64,000 nt of DNA from Heterodera schachtii (taxonomy: Eukaryota; Nematoda; Chromadorea; Rhabditida; Heteroderidae): positions 914,791-978,790 of the forward strand of contig SIJG01000052.1 of assembly GCA_023374025.1 (NCBI GenBank). The letters run 5' to 3'. Made by a program: the position numbers and the translations under genes. Shown piece after piece: positions 1 through 13,744 of this stretch (position 1 is the first letter of the stretch; each line of letters opens with the position of its first letter). The notes under the pieces were generated by a model, which was not told the origin of the DNA, did no database searches, and saw only the letters and a program-made list of their open reading frames with translations.

Positions 1-3000
1 ATTTAATTCTTTATTGGGGAATTTTTGTGGTTTTTTGTCTAAAGATTCAAAAAAATAGAGTTTTGGAATTTCAAAAAATTTCTCATCAGACGACGCCAAA
101 GACTAAGCCGTTTCTTATATTTTTTTTAAATTTTTATTCGGAGTTACCGCCATTCTCATCTCCGTTTTTGTGACTTTGAGCCTATTTTTTTTAGAAACAT
201 TGAGGGTTTTAGGCGTCACCGGGTGAAAAAGTGCAAATTTTAGCACTATTTATTAAAAGATTAATTCTCAAATGGATTTTTTATATGTTAGGTATATATT
301 TAAATATTGATTTAAATTAAAATCTAACAGAATATATAAATTATATTGAATTTTCTACTTAAAAGAAATAATTTTTGAAAAATTAGGAAAAAAACAATTA
401 CTTGGACAGGAACTGATCCAACACAAAAACAATGAACGAAATCAAGAGACAACAGACTAGACAACGAATGTATTAAGAGAAATAAAACAAGATACCAAAA
501 ATTATAAATATAAATTTATCATAAGCCAATACTTACAAAGAATAAAAAACGAAAGAAAATTTTTTAATAAAAGTTAATACTTTTTTATTTTTTCATTTTT
601 ATACAATCAAAATTAATGAATTATTGAGTAGCAATACATAAAATAAGGATTAAATCTTGATAAATGAATTTTATTAGAATAATAAAATTAAAAAAAAACA
701 TTTAAAATTGATAACAAATCTTAATCAAACTATAAGCAATTACAATAAAGATTAAACTAATTATTTTTTAAAATAATAAATTTATTATTACAAAACAAAA
801 CATCACATCATAACAAAAAATTGTTTAAATTAAAATATTACACAGTGAGACAAAAATGATAATTTAAATAAACAATAGCAAATAAATGTCGAACTTATGT
901 ATTATAAATTAACAGTAGAAGGCGAGAAGTAAAAGAAGTAATAATCTGAAACATTTCATTTTAACATTTTTGCAATGCTTAATTTGGATTTGTTAAGAAG
1001 TTAGACGGTTTTATTTATCAGTAAATGTGATAATTAAAAAAATTTTCTTAAAAAAATAAAAAGAACGACAAAAAATATAATTTTTTTACAAGAAGAGGCA
1101 AATTTTTTATAACTTAAAATTATAATTTTCAAGGCAAACTTATTCAAAAAAACGGAGGAGTATTCCGTTAATCACATTGGATATTTTTAAAGAAAATAAA
1201 ATCAGTATTCAATAATAAAAATTGAAAAAACAAAACCAATTTGAGTTAAATTAAAAAGCCAAAAAAAGGGAACTTGTTTAAAAAAAATTTTTCCAAATTT
1301 TTCAACGCCAAAATCACTTTAAAAATAACACAAAAGAAAAAAAAATAAATATCCTAATTAATTTTTTAAAGTTTAATTAAATTAGCAAAATAAAAATCAC
1401 CGAATTAAATAAGTAAAGAGAGTAAATGTATAAAAATTTATGATAAAAAATAACAGAGTAAAAATTTACAAAAAATGGTAATGTTAAAAATTGGCTTTTT
1501 AAAAAAGCACAAAAAATTAAATCTTTAAATAAATGAATGTTTAAAACATCATCTACATACGCCAAGCAACGACGTCAGCACTTACCAATGTTGTACAACA
1601 TGATTTAATCTACTAATTGACACAATAAATTTTTGATAACAATTATAAATTAAAAAGAATCTTATTTACTTAAATTCCCCTAAATAAATTTAAAAAATAA
1701 TTAAGAGTCATCGAGATAAAAAAAAATTAATTTATATTTATTTAAACTTATAACTAACTTTTTTTTTACACGCTGAGTCCAAATATGACTTTAGATTTGA
1801 TCTTTGGGTTCTCACTAAACTTGTACAGCTCCAACTTCATGCATGGAGTTGGAGCAGTACAAGCTCAGGGAGAAAAGATAAGTCAGATTTAAAGCCCGGA
1901 TTCTACTGATATAAATTATACAAAAAGACTTCGGTTTTGTTACCATGTCAACCAAAATAAAAAAAGAAATGATTAAAATAAGTGCAGGAATTGCTGAGTT
2001 ATGAATTTTTGAATTTTAAAATATTTAAGGCCGACAGAATTTATGTTCCACCCTAAGTAATAATTTTTTAATTAAACGTCCGAATGGTAGAATGGTAAAG
2101 CGCATTTGTAATAATAGGAAGTAATAAAAGAGAGATAAAAATAATAAAATTAAAAATTAATAAAAAAAATTGTTATGAATTGTAAAAAATATAAAATTCA
2201 AAAAACAATGAAAATAAAATTAATTATCAAACAATGAAAATGAAAAAATCAAATTATAAAATTGCAAAAAATTAAACCAATTTTAAAAAGTAATAAATTT
2301 ACAGAAAATAAAAGGCGAAATTAAATAATAATTAACTGAATGACGACAATGACACTTCGAAGAGTCTTTGTCAAGACAAGAAAATAAAAATTATATATTT
2401 ATTAAATTTAAACCAAAAAAGAAAATTACAAAAAATGAGAAAATTATTATTAACAGATTAACTTAATAATAATAAAATTAATCGAAATATAAACTTAAAC
2501 AAAACCAGTTTTCTAAATAAGAAATAAATACTCCAGAAGTGATCTTAGCAAGTCAATAAAATATCATATTATTTCATGTAACTGAAAAAATACAAAAATT
2601 TTTTAGTTCAAAAATAGTTTTTAATCTTAAAATATTTTAATTAAATGAAAGCTTTTATGAAATAAAAAAAAGGAAAAATTTTTATTTAAAAAAATAACCT
2701 TAAAATTTTTGGAATATTAAAAGATATGAACATAAAGCAAAGATTTTTAATGAAAAAATTTTTAAAGATGAGTCACTGGAAAGATTTAAAATAAGAAAAT
2801 TTATGTTAAATTAAATTTAAAATTATTAAAAACTAACTTAATAAAAATTTAAAAATGATTTCGATTTAAAAATAATTAAAAAAATACATATTAATATTTT
2901 AGCCCTGTTAAATTATTTTTTTATGAACAATTCGTCGTTTATTTTTAATTTTGACTGTTAAAAAATTCATTTTAATTGAAACCAAGTGGAATTAGTTAAT

Positions 3001-4454
3001 ACACCTGACAAATAATTCAATTAATTAATAAAATAAATAAAATTACCAAATAATTTATTTTAAAAAAACTCAAAAATTATTGAAAAAATCTAAATAACAC
3101 ATATAAACATTTACATTTTTTTAAAACAATTTTTATAAAAAATCAAAGAGTGCGGATTTCATAAATTAAAGACAAATTTAAAAATATTTAATAATTTATC
3201 CGAAGAGAGATGAAAAAAATTTGTTAAGCATTTTATAGAGGGCATTTCAAGCTATTACTTTGAATTAAAATCCATTTTTTCTGGAACAGACAACCCAATT
3301 TATCCATCGATTCCAATAAAAACGGACAGGATTTATGCATCAACAAAACACCAATACAAAAAATAAAATAAAAATGAGTAATAGTTCATTTTTTCTTCAA
3401 TAATTTCTGCAAAATAAAGTTATTTTCGTGAAGAACTGTTTTTCTTTAAAAGGCGAATGTTACATTTTCAAGGCAAATTAAATTAATGGATTATTATTTA
3501 CTATTGATTTAAAAATAAATAAATAATAAATAATTTAGTTTTAAGAACATCAGAAAATTATTTAAAATGTTTAAACAAATAAACAATTTCACATAATTCA
3601 TTCATCTAGATCAAAAAGATTTGCATATTTAAAATTTATATTTCATGAAAATGAAAATATAAATGTTATTTGACAAAAAAGAACATAAAATAATTGTAAA
3701 CATTTTTGTATATTATATATTAAAATAATAAAAATTTTATTTTTATTAATCCTAAAAAATATGTTAAATAAAACATTTATTGGGTAATATTAATGAAATT
3801 AATAATCACTGCAAGTGCTTTTAAAACCAAGCAGAAACTCGAATTAAAATAATGGAATGATGAATTTTTCTTCATAAAATAAAATACTCTCTTCACAAAT
3901 TGTATATTGAAATAAAACTTAGAACTGTCGGAAATGCGCGAGAAAAAAAATATATTTAAGGAAAAAGATAAGCAATAAATTATGAACATAAATCAAATGT
4001 AATTAAAAAGAATTTTCAAAATGAGTTATTAAATATTTTATTATCAAATAAACTAATGACGTTTAATAACAGATATTTTAATCAAGAATAAAAATTTTAT
4101 AAAATAAAATAAAATAATAAATATTATTTAATTCATATGTAATGATAACAAATATTTTAATGATAGAAAATTATTTATTTCATAACAAAGAAATGAATTA
4201 AAATTAAATTGAAAAAAATAAAGAGAATTAAATTATTTTTTAAAACTTTTATTTTTCAAAAATACGGAAGAATTAATTAACTTAATAATTACCATTAAAT
4301 AAAACAATAATTTATGGAGAAAAATGGAGAATCAATTATTAAATTAAAAAATAGAATATGAAAAGGTTTATAAATATTCATTTAATCTAAATGCTTTTAT
4401 TTTTAGAAACTGCTAAATAAAATATTCTGAAGAAACTTCAAAATCAACCATTAT
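1..4454. other. AT-rich intergenic desert
   Basis: Extremely AT-rich sequence dominated by short A and T runs. The few open frames are under 75 codons, of low complexity and without recognisable domains, so I call no gene. The segment at about 120-330 is a dispersed repeat listed separately. Confidence 0.8.
120..330 (+). repeat. Dispersed repeat, copy A (inverted copy near 44.09-44.25 kb)
   Basis: Contains GGCGTCACCGGGTGAAAAAG followed by TGCAAATTTTAGC. The complement of both blocks, with one or two changes, occurs near 44130-44180, together with flanking AT-rich similarity (AAATGGATTTTTTATA against AAAAAATCCATATTATG). The two are diverged inverted copies of one dispersed element of unknown class. 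Confidence 0.55.
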
Positions 4455-4615
4455 GAGTTGAGTAGAGCGGTACCGGTACTGATACTGAAAAACAGTACAA
4501 CTGAGTACCTAGTACCGGTTTTGACCGGTATCGGTACTAGTACCGGTTTTTTACCGGTTTTCCTAGCCAAAAAGTACGGTTTTTCAACCGGAAAATTACC
4601 GGTATCGGTTTTTTT
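4455..4615. repeat. ACCGGT-word island, possible small DNA transposon
   Basis: A GC-richer island inside AT-rich DNA, built from many overlapping copies of the palindromic word ACCGGT and its variants (GGTACCGGTAC, TACCGGT, ACCGGTATCGG) in both orientations. Such arrays of a short word often form the subterminal regions of hAT-type non-autonomous elements. I could not define terminal repeats or a target duplication. Open frames cross it on both strands because the repeat lacks stops, and I do not regard them as genes. Confidence 0.45.
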
Positions 4616-4670
4616 ACAATTACCAATTACTAATAGGCACCTAAGCATATTAAAAAAACAAATAATTTAA

Positions 4671-6097
4671 TCGCTGAATTGCCAAAAAATTAACTTAATT
4701 TTAAACAGCTAATGAAACAAAATAGTTAAATCAGTTATGAATTTTTATCTATTTTTTGATAAACAGCCAACGTTTTATAAAATAAATTTATTTTAAAAAT
4801 GTATGGTAATTGGAAATAATATTAAATAAATTTTCTAAAAATATAACAAATTTACACAAAAACAAAAAGTGAAATTGAAAATAATAATTAATTAAATGAG
4901 AGCAATAGCCTAATCTGTGATTTGTACATCGGGAAGGTCAAGAAAATATAAATTATCTCTTCAAAATATGTAATTTATCAACCTAAATAATTTACATAAT
5001 TCCGACAAAATAAAAATCTTGTGAGCGAACGCCATCAGATAGATATTATCATGAATCCCAACAATTAAATTATTGATGAGGCTTATGTTTTTTTTATAAA
5101 TGCCTCAGAAGTTAGAAAATCAAAATTCATGTAAATACAGCTAAATTAGTAAAAAATCTAATTTGATAAATGAATGTCATATTAAATAAGAAAGTAAGTT
5201 AAATAAATAATTAAATTGTAAAATTTTATATCGAAAAAATACAAAATACAATATTTGCAACATTCTAAGGACATGCAAGGAGAAAATGTACATTGCATGA
5301 GTTATTATTATAAATTAATAAATATATATCGAGAGAGAGTAATATGCAAAATCATAGAAAAAAGAGGAAGTTTTATTGAATCATTTTGATACAAAAATAA
5401 TAAATAAATAAAAATGTTTTGAAATATTTGTAAAATCAACATTTGTTTTAATAATTATAATTTTATAATATGATAAAAAATTATCGAAAAATAATAAACT
5501 AAAGGGGGAGGGCACTTAATTTTATACCTATAAGATTGCGCAATCAACAATATTTAGACTGAAACTAACTTCTCACAAATCAGTGTTGGATTTCTTGGAT
5601 TTCTTATTTTTTTCGCATTTAATGCAATAAATATAAACGCTGCCTGCGAAACCGGGGCCAATGATACAATGAAATTTATTGTCAAATTTGAAAAAACACA
5701 TGAAACTTCAGAATTTCCATCGTTCTCTTGGATTCCATCTGATTTCGTTTGTTTTTAATTTTTCAAATGTGCCTTTGTAGCGTTCTAAGCTTATTTCAAC
5801 TCCAATTTCATCATTTATTGAAATTTCATCATGCACTTTTTTATTTTTGGTATAGAATTTTCACAAATATTTAGAAAATTTCTTATATTTTTTCAAAAAT
5901 TTTCAGTTTTCTGACTTGACTTTTTGTTCAAATTCAGTTCATGATACGAAATGGTCAAAATTAATTGTCATTGTAGATTCGTGATATTCACCCTGAATAC
6001 CCTCTTATAAACATTTTTCACGAATTTTAAAAACAAAGAAATTTCTTCCGAAGGGGGAGGGCATCGGCAAAGGCATGTATTTTTACTGGATCCAGAT
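4671..6097. other. AT-rich intergenic stretch
   Basis: No gene is supportable. The right end (about 5930-5995) carries a weak reverse copy of the dispersed GATCACGAAT core family (GACTTTTTGTTCAAATTCAG ... AGATTCGTGATATTCACC). Confidence 0.6.
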
Positions 6098-6283
6098 CAG
6101 AGCTGGCCGTGATCACGGATCACGCGGTTAGGGAATTTCTATTGAATTTTTTTTGAAATAATTAGCAATTTTTGACCAAATTTTGTTTATAATCACGAAT
6201 CACGGAAATCACACATTTTTTTGGAAGTCCGGTGATCATGGATCACGTATTTCCGTGATTGGAAATTCAATCGGACAGCCCTG
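6098..6283. mobile_element. hAT-like MITE with GATCACG word array
   Basis: A 186-bp element with inverted ends: left CAGAGCTGGCC, right (complement) CAGGGCTGTCC, the CAG-GCTG style of hAT termini. The flanking octamers are ATCCAGAT and ATCCAAGT (6 of 8 identical), consistent with a decayed 8-bp target duplication. The interior holds at least five copies of GATCACG or CGTGATC in both orientations, as expected for subterminal transposase-binding sites. No coding capacity. Confidence 0.6.
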
Positions 6284-8833
6284 ATCCAAGTCCATGCCTT
6301 TTTTCAGCAACTTTTATTTTTATTATTTTTAAGTTGTTTTAAAACGCTTTAAAACCTCTCAGTTAATAATTAAAAAGTTTGGGAAATTTTCTAACTAAGA
6401 AATGATATTTTAAATTACAATAAATATGCTTTATAATCATTAAAACCTATTAAAAAATATTGGCGTGAAAATGATTGAAGAGTGTGAAACTTCAAAAGTA
6501 AGTAAATAGCTAAAAAGAAAAAAAAATATTTGAAAAAACAAATCCAAAAGACGCGAATTAGAAAGCATTTATAAAAAATAATATAAATTACAAAAATACA
6601 TTAAAGTAATGCGTTTAAATTAGCGAAAAACTTGATGGAAATGTAAAAAAAAATGATAAAGGACAGAAGAGTTATAAATTCATAAATAAATATCCAGACA
6701 AAAATCCTGAAATATGGACCAAAAAATGAAAAAATGGACAAAAAAATTTTGAAAATTGCTTTTTTTGAAAAAAAAAATATTAATACACCCATAAAATTTT
6801 TGTCAATCGGAAAAATCATTACATGAATAATAGAATAGTATAATTGAAAACTCATATTTATTATAAAATAGTTTTAACAATTAACTATAAAATAATTAAT
6901 TAATTGTGGATTTAAACTAATGCATAAAAAAATTTATATTTACCACAAAAGAGGAGGCGGTGTATAAACGGAGGAGACAATTAAAAATTTATGCAAAGTC
7001 GTTAAATATAAATAATAATAAAAGAACTAATATAAAAGTATTATATAATTTTCGAAATATATAATTTCATATCTTAATTACTATTTATTTAGCAAATGGA
7101 CTAACTGTACAAAGAGAGAGACTGATGAATGACTTTCGTGCTGACGTCTTTTATAAATCCACCAAATGGTCAGAAAACCAAATTATAAAAATAATAATTT
7201 TACTGAAAAAAACTTCAAGATTTTATATATTACTGTTTTTTCTCTAATTATCGCCCCGATTTAATTTTTCTAAATTGAAACTTTTCAAATGTTTAATAAA
7301 TAGAAACAAAAATATTCGGTTTGTCATCTTTTTAGGCACCCGAAATAAACTTAAAATTTTTTTTGAAAACATTGCAAAAAATTGTTTTTTACTGGTGTGT
7401 TTTCAATTTTCTTGCATTTTTCTTACAGATTTTTCTCAAAAATGCCAAAAAGTGTGCTAAAAAATCCAAAATAGCCCAAATATGTGCGATACGTTTTTTT
7501 TGCCAAATTATTTTTATGTTTTTATAAGTCGCTCTAAATTAAAAATTGTTCGGAGAAATTTTATTTTTGGGCTTCTCTCGCTATAACTAAAGCCGCAAAA
7601 AAAATATGTAAAAACATAAAAATTCGGTCTCCAATAAAAAAGTCATAAGTTGAGTTTTTCCACCCGTCTTGAAAATTTCTCGGTATAGGAGAATTATTAA
7701 TTTTAAAATAAATGTTATGAAAATTTATTTAACATTTAACCAATCTTGGCTTGTTTTATTAAATAAAATTTAATATAATATAAATATGAAAACATATAGA
7801 AAATTAAATTGTAAGTCTGTGACAAGAATATTATCAATGAAAAAATCACTCTATTTAAATTAAAAATTCTTATCAACTATAAATTTTAATAGCATCAGAA
7901 TATCAATTAAATATTAAATATATTCAAAGTTCAAATTAACAATATTTATTAACCAAAGAAAAAACTAAATGTAAAATCGTTTTATGCAGAAATGTTTGTA
8001 AAAAAGCATGAATTGAATAGACCAAAAACACTTTTTAAAAAACTGACTATGATTATTAAAAAAAGATTATTTCAAAAAAACATGTCAAAACATAGCTATA
8101 AAAAACATAATTTTCTAAAACAATAATTTAATTAATAAAAATTAGTTTGAAAAACTAATAAAGTTTTTATAATTTATTTTATGATAAAAAATACTACAAA
8201 AGTTTTAGCAAAAAACATAATAACAAAAAAAATTTACCAAAGAAAATAATTGAAATGTTAATTAAAAATGTAATGGAAACAAAATATAATTATAATTTGA
8301 ATTAAAAATAAATATTTACAGAAAATCAATAATTAAAAATATCTTATAACATAAATATCCAATTAGTCCTTTTGATCAAACCAATGTTTTATGCGATAGA
8401 AAATATATCAAATGAAATTTATTCTTTTTGAAAAAAAGGCTAAAAAATTTAAATGCATTGATTGGTTTAGGCTAATTAAAGCTTTTGTTAGAGAATTTTA
8501 AAAAAAATTAGCAGACGAAAACAAATGAAAAAGTTGTGAATGAATTAATAAATATAAAAACATTTTTTAAATGGCAAAGATTTACGCAACAAAAAAACAA
8601 ACAGAGAGACGAACAATTTTTGGATAGACTTATAAAAACATAACACATTTGCTTATTATTTTTTTTTAATTGCGTTTCAACTGTTTCGTAACTTTCAATA
8701 TATCTTGAAGAAGACAAAAGGTGATTATCGGGAAGTGGTCAAGTGAAAATCAAGAAAATAAAACCATTTAATAAAAAATAAAATTGGATCCAAAAGCCTA
8801 ATTATAAAATGATGTATGAAAAATTTTGGTAAA
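6284..8833. other. AT-rich intergenic stretch
   Basis: No supportable gene. It contains one member (about 6840-7010) of a three-copy dispersed family described separately. The 84- and 69-codon open frames here are low-complexity and lack conserved motifs. Confidence 0.7.
6840..7010 (+). repeat. Dispersed repeat family B, copy 1
   Basis: Shares the ordered blocks AACAATTAACTATAAAATAA, TTGTGGATTTAAACTAAT, TTTACCACAA and GAGGAGGCGGTG with 17740-17900, and the later blocks with 42800-42930. Block order and spacing are conserved while the AT-rich spacers have diverged, so these are old dispersed copies. Confidence 0.65.
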
Positions 8834-9625
8834 TATTGATCATAGTCACCAAACTCAAAATTGCTTAAAAACGGTCGGAATCGATGTAAAAAGGTTAGAA
8901 ATAGGCCGGGAAAATAGAATTGGGGGCGCGCTTGCCCTTTTTCAGCTGAAAAAATGCCGAAATTGGAGTGCCAAACTCAGCTGGGACTCAACTGACCGCA
9001 CTATAAAAACACACAAAAGACATTTTTCTAGGGTATTTTGTGGCGCTGATCACGAATATGACCTTTATTATGCAAAATTCCGAACCCGAAAACTCGATAT
9101 TGATCATAGTCACCAAACTCAAAATTGCTTAAAAACGGTCGGAATCGATGTAAAAAGGTTAGAAATAGGCCGGGAAAATAGAATTGGGGGCGCGCTTGCC
9201 CTTTTTCAGCTGAAAAAATGCCGAAATTGGAGTGCCAAACTCAGCTGGGACTCAACTGACCGCACTATAAAAACACACAAAAGACATTTTTCTAGGGTAT
9301 TTTGTGGCGCTGATCACGAATATGACCTTTATTATGCAAAATTCCGAACCCGAAAACTCGATATTGATCATAGTCACCAAACTCAAAATTGCTTAAAAAC
9401 GGTCGGAATCGATGTAAAAAGGTTAGAAATAGGCCGGGAAAATAGAATTGGGGGCGCGCTTGCCCTTTTTCAGCAGAAAAAATGCCGAAATTGGAGTGCC
9501 AAACTCAGCTGGGACTCAACTGACCGCACTATAAAAACACACAAAAGACATTTTTCTAGGGTATTTTGTGGCGCTGATCACGAATATGACCTTTATTATG
9601 CAAAATTCCGAACCCGAAAACTCGA
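8834..9625 (+). repeat. 264-bp tandem repeat, three near-identical copies
   Basis: Three head-to-tail copies of a 264-bp unit begin at about 8834, 9098 and 9362. Only one substitution was seen (CAGCTG to CAGCAG in copy 3). Because 264 is divisible by three and the unit has one stop-free frame, a 277-codon open frame (8826-9659) runs through all copies with an 88-residue period. The unit ends with the dispersed core GCTGATCACGAATATGACC ... TTCCGAACCCGAAAAC, which occurs elsewhere in DNA with no open frame, so I judge it a repeat and not a protein gene. Near-identity implies recent amplification. Confidence 0.9.
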
Positions 9626-9680
9626 AAATGAGAGATTTGGCACCATAACTTTTTTTTAAACGAACGAACCCTGACTAAAG
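9626..9680 (+). repeat. Fragment shared with the 51.46-52.42 kb palindromic element
   Basis: GAGAGATTTGGCACCATAAC followed by a T run, AACGAACGAACCCTGAC closely matches 51610-51656 in the left arm of the large inverted-repeat element (GAGAGATTTCGCACTATAAC ... GATCGAATCCTGAC). It links the tandem array to that transposon family. Confidence 0.6.
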
Positions 9681-10430
9681 GATGAACAAAAAAAATTTGA
9701 CAATCTAAACTTCGCAAAATTATAAAACATTGATTTGACATTTTATCTCGCATGCTTGAACATTGTAAAAAATGTATAATATTATTTTAAATAAAATTAT
9801 TAATCATACAAAATATAATATGAACATATTTAAAATTTATCAAAATAACTTATCAAATCTTATTATTTAAATTTATAAGATAAGTAAAATATAGCCTAAA
9901 ATGGAATGGAATTCGAATTATTTTTTTTACATTTTAAATATGCAAAATAAAAGCACTTTAAAATATTATTTATAAATCAGGTAATTTTTTTGAGTTCAGA
10001 AATATGTATATTACTTAAAAATGAAAAATAAATAAATACATTTAAAAATATTATTTCATAAAGGTGCCGACCAATTATTTGATTTCAACAAAAATAGTTT
10101 TATTAAATAAAAGTGCGAAAACTTTACATACTTATAAGAAATTTTATTTGAAAGCGAATCGCTAATAATATTGTACAATGACCTCGCATTTTAAGGAGAC
10201 GCATCATTGAAAAGTTTGTGACTCTGATCATTAATATGACCTTTGTTTTGCAAAATCCGAAACCCGGACCCAAATTCGAACAAAAGGTCGAAAAATAGAA
10301 CTCATTACATTAAAAATATCGTTTTTTAATCAAGAGAATATTGCAAACAATTCGGCTATTGACAGAGAAATGTCAAAAAATTATGGCAGATAAATTTTTA
10401 ATGAATATATTCATATTTATAAAATTAAAT
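9681..10430. other. AT-rich intergenic stretch with one core-repeat copy
   Basis: No gene seen. A copy of the dispersed GATCACGAAT core lies at about 10221-10295 (CTCTGATCATTAATATGACC ... AAATTCGAACAAAAGGTCG). Confidence 0.7.
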
Positions 10431-11135
10431 CAGGGTGCCGATTGAAAATTTTTCAAAATAAGAACATCAAGGCCAAAAAATAAGATTTTTGGGTCAAAAA
10501 TAAGAACATTTTGCAAAATTGCTTTAAATCGCTTGTATAACATTTTATTCAATTAATATAGAATCAACTTTCGTATTTTTCGCCTCCCATGATCATAATT
10601 AACAATTTTGGGAAGGAAATACGCAAATCGTACATTTAATACAATCGGGTTCAAAAAAAATAACAGATTTTACGATTTTTTTGCGGCGCATTTTTCAGAA
10701 TTTTTTGTGAACAAGCGGGGCGGAAGGCCGGCGGTGCCGAAAGGCGCCGCCGGGAAAATTTTTGAAAATTTGAGTATAATTTGTTAGCAGATTTTGTCCA
10801 AAAATTGTCCAAATTTTGTGATTCTGAGCCAATTTTTAAAAAAACAGTTAACAGATTTTGTCCAAAAATTGTCCAAATTTTGTGATTCTGAGCCAATTTT
10901 TAAGAAAACAAAGTATTTTTTGGGGTCCGGCACCGCCGTGGAAAATTTTGAAAATCAAAGTGACATTACGCCATAAAATTACAAATTTTCTGAAGAATTT
11001 TAAGAAATAAGAACAAAATAAGAACAATAGCCAGAAATCAGAACATTTCTTATAAATAAGAACATTTTTATTTTGTAAGATTTGGACCCTCCAAATCAGA
11101 ACATTTCTTATAAATAAGAACAGATCGGCACCCTG
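10431..11135. mobile_element. hAT-like MITE (705 bp, 8-bp TSD)
   Basis: Ends are CAGGGTGCCGAT at the left and its complement at the right (ATCGGCACCCTG). Flanking octamers 10423-10430 and 11136-11143 are identical: AATTAAAT. TIRs starting CAGGG and an 8-bp duplication define a hAT-type element. Both subterminal regions carry repeated AATAAGAACA words (at least six), likely transposase-binding sites. The interior includes a 64-bp tandem duplication (10788-10915) and the GC-rich motif GGTGCCGAAAGGCGCCGCCG. The open frames inside are repeat-derived and no transposase is encoded. Confidence 0.88.
10788..10915 (+). repeat. 64-bp tandem duplication inside the MITE
   Basis: Two copies of a 64-bp unit beginning CAGATTTTGTCCAAAAATTG and ending GAGCCAATTTTTAAGAAAA, differing at one or two positions. 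Confidence 0.85.
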
Positions 11136-12957
11136 AATTAAATAGATAAAATAATGCAGCAATTATTAAAGAAATTGGTAAAATATAAAAATAAACACTC
11201 ACATTATTTTGAAAAGGGTATTCTTATAATTAATTAAAGAAAATTAATTTAAATATTTTTATTTATTAAATTTAATTTTTCTTTTTAAGAGCACAAATAA
11301 AAAAATATTTAATAATACAATTATCAATTAAAAATAAAAAATAAATAATTATTTTCTTAAAAACCTTGAGTTTTAAAGTATTTAATTAAAAATAAATTGT
11401 AAAAAAAAAGAAAATTTATTTAAATATAACAAAGAAAAGAATGTTTTTCAGTACATCCCGCAGAAGACATGTACTTTCGAGAGTGATTGGTCAAGTGTAA
11501 ACAAAGAAAAATTTATAAACGAATATATGAATTAAATAAATTTGGCAAAAAGTTAAGAAAAAATTAACCCATCAAGAAAAGATGCAAATAAAAAATAAAA
11601 TAATGGATATTAAAGTTTTATTTTATAAATTATTTGTGAAAATCATCTGAACAATTAAAATTACTCATACATTTAAAATTATAAAAAAATTATTTAAATT
11701 AAAATAATTACGTGTGTTAATACAAGGGTGCTATTACGCAGTACGAAAAGTGCAAAGTGATCAAATAAAAGCAAAAATAATTATTTTAAAAATTAAAAGC
11801 AAAAAAATAATTATTTTAAAATGAAAAGCAAAGTAATTATGTAATTAAATTAAATAATTTATTATTTTACAACGTGCAACACATTAAGCGGAGACCGAAC
11901 CGAATAAGTGAATTTGAAAAAGTTAATATTAAAAAAAAACAATAAATTAACATTAAATAAATTAAAAAGAAAAATAAATTTAAAAAATTACTGAATATTT
12001 TAAGATTAAATATTAATATTAATGGATTATATTTCACTCCTACTTCAATTCAGAATTGGTAATTTTTTTAGAATCCAAAATTTTAATATGAGAAATAAAC
12101 GAAATATTATATTTGTATAAAAATTTTTTCAATAACTATATTTTAAAATTAAAATTAATTAATAATTTAAAATATTAATTAATTGATGTGTAAAAGATAA
12201 AAAAATAATATACGAAAATCACAAATATTTTAATGATATAAAATTTATTTATCCATTTAATAATTAACAATAAAATTGGTTTAAAATTATAAAAGTGAAG
12301 AGGTTTTTAAATGATTTCTTTAAAGCATCAATCTTCAAATATCTAAAAAACTTTAAACATAATATAACTTTGATAAATCTTTATAAAATATAAATAATTT
12401 TAAATTTTCAAAAAACAAAATTTAAAAAAATTAATAATTACCATAAAAAAACAACAATTTATGGAGAAAATAGAGAAACATTTATTAAATTAAAAAAAAA
12501 TAAAATATACAAATTTTATAAATAATTTTATTTATTCTAATGGTGTTATATTTAGAAATTTAAACTAAAATAATATGAAAAACAACAATATTATAAAAAT
12601 AATGTAAATAAAAAAAATAGTATAATAAAATTTCTGAAAATATGAAAATACATTTTATAAAAATATACAACAAAGTGACGAACTTATTTTAAGAATAACA
12701 AATACTGAATTGAGCAATAATAAGCTTCTTCTAATTAGAAATTCTATAACATATGTTTCTTCATTATGTAAGCTCTATTTTGCTTTTGAATAAAAAGTAT
12801 TTTATTTTTAATTAATTTAGAAAATAAAGTGCAGATTTACGCAAGAAAAGAATTAAATAAATAAAAATTTAAAGCAAATAAAAATATTTTTTTAAATAGA
12901 TAATGCAATTTAGAAGTGCAAAAGAATAGATGATAAATTTTTTTCAATATTAAACTA

Positions 12958-13032
12958 GAGACCGGTCGAAATCGGAAATTGATCGGGACCGGGATCTCGC
13001 GGGGTTCTTTTGAGATCCCGCGGGGTTTTTTT
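12958..13032. repeat. GATCTCGCGGGG / GATCCCGCGGGG word island
   Basis: A short island of CGGTCGAAATCGG, GATCGGGACCGGGATC, TCTCGCGGGG and GATCCCGCGGGG words in AT-rich DNA. It resembles the other word-array islands of the window; ends and target duplication could not be defined. Confidence 0.4.
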
Positions 13033-13744
13033 TGTTGGTTAATTGTACAAAATACTCGTTAGAACATTCAAATGTATATGAAAAACATTGTAAAGTCTAA
13101 AATTAAGAATAGAATTTAAAAAAAGATTTAATTAAAAAATCTGAATGAGATCAGAAATAAAATAACTCATTTGATACTTTTGATACAAAAAAATAATAAA
13201 GATAAATGTGAAATTTGTTATTTTAATTCTATTAGCTTTATTCATTCAAACATTATTTAAAAAAAGCTAAGTAAGATTTTATCGAAAATTTATAAGAAAA
13301 GATCAGCAAAAAATAATGAGTTTTCGGATATTCATCAGGAAGATTAAAACTATCTTTATAATCCAATTCAATTAAAAGTAAATTAATTCTAAAAAATGAT
13401 AATTTTTTATTGTTGTTCTAATTAAGGGTCTAATTAACAATAATTAAATTTTTCTTTTCAATAATTATTTGATATTGCTTTACATCTTTAATTATTGTAT
13501 TGCAAAAATTTTGAATTTTGATTTTGTTTTCTCAAATTTAATTAGTTTGAATTTGTGGCTCAACCCATACGAAGCTTTTGGTGTGTCTATTAAATTTGAA
13601 AAATAACTATATCTGAAACTATTAAATAAAATAAAATTATTTAAAATACACGAAAATTGTTAAATTTAAAATTTATTTGAGATTTTAACAAACTTGGCTT
13701 ATTTTAATAAATAAATTAACTATGATTATTTAATTGCTAAAAAA

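Noticed and set aside
2078..2110. tRNA D-arm-like string GTCCGAATGGTAGAATGGTAAAGCGC
   Set aside because: No anticodon stem, T-arm or matching acceptor stem follows in the next 60 bases.
1377..8717. Several 60-85 codon open frames on both strands in the first 9 kb
   Set aside because: They are Phe/Ile/Lys/Asn-rich, low-complexity translations of AT-rich DNA, with no motifs, splice logic or repeat-independent support.
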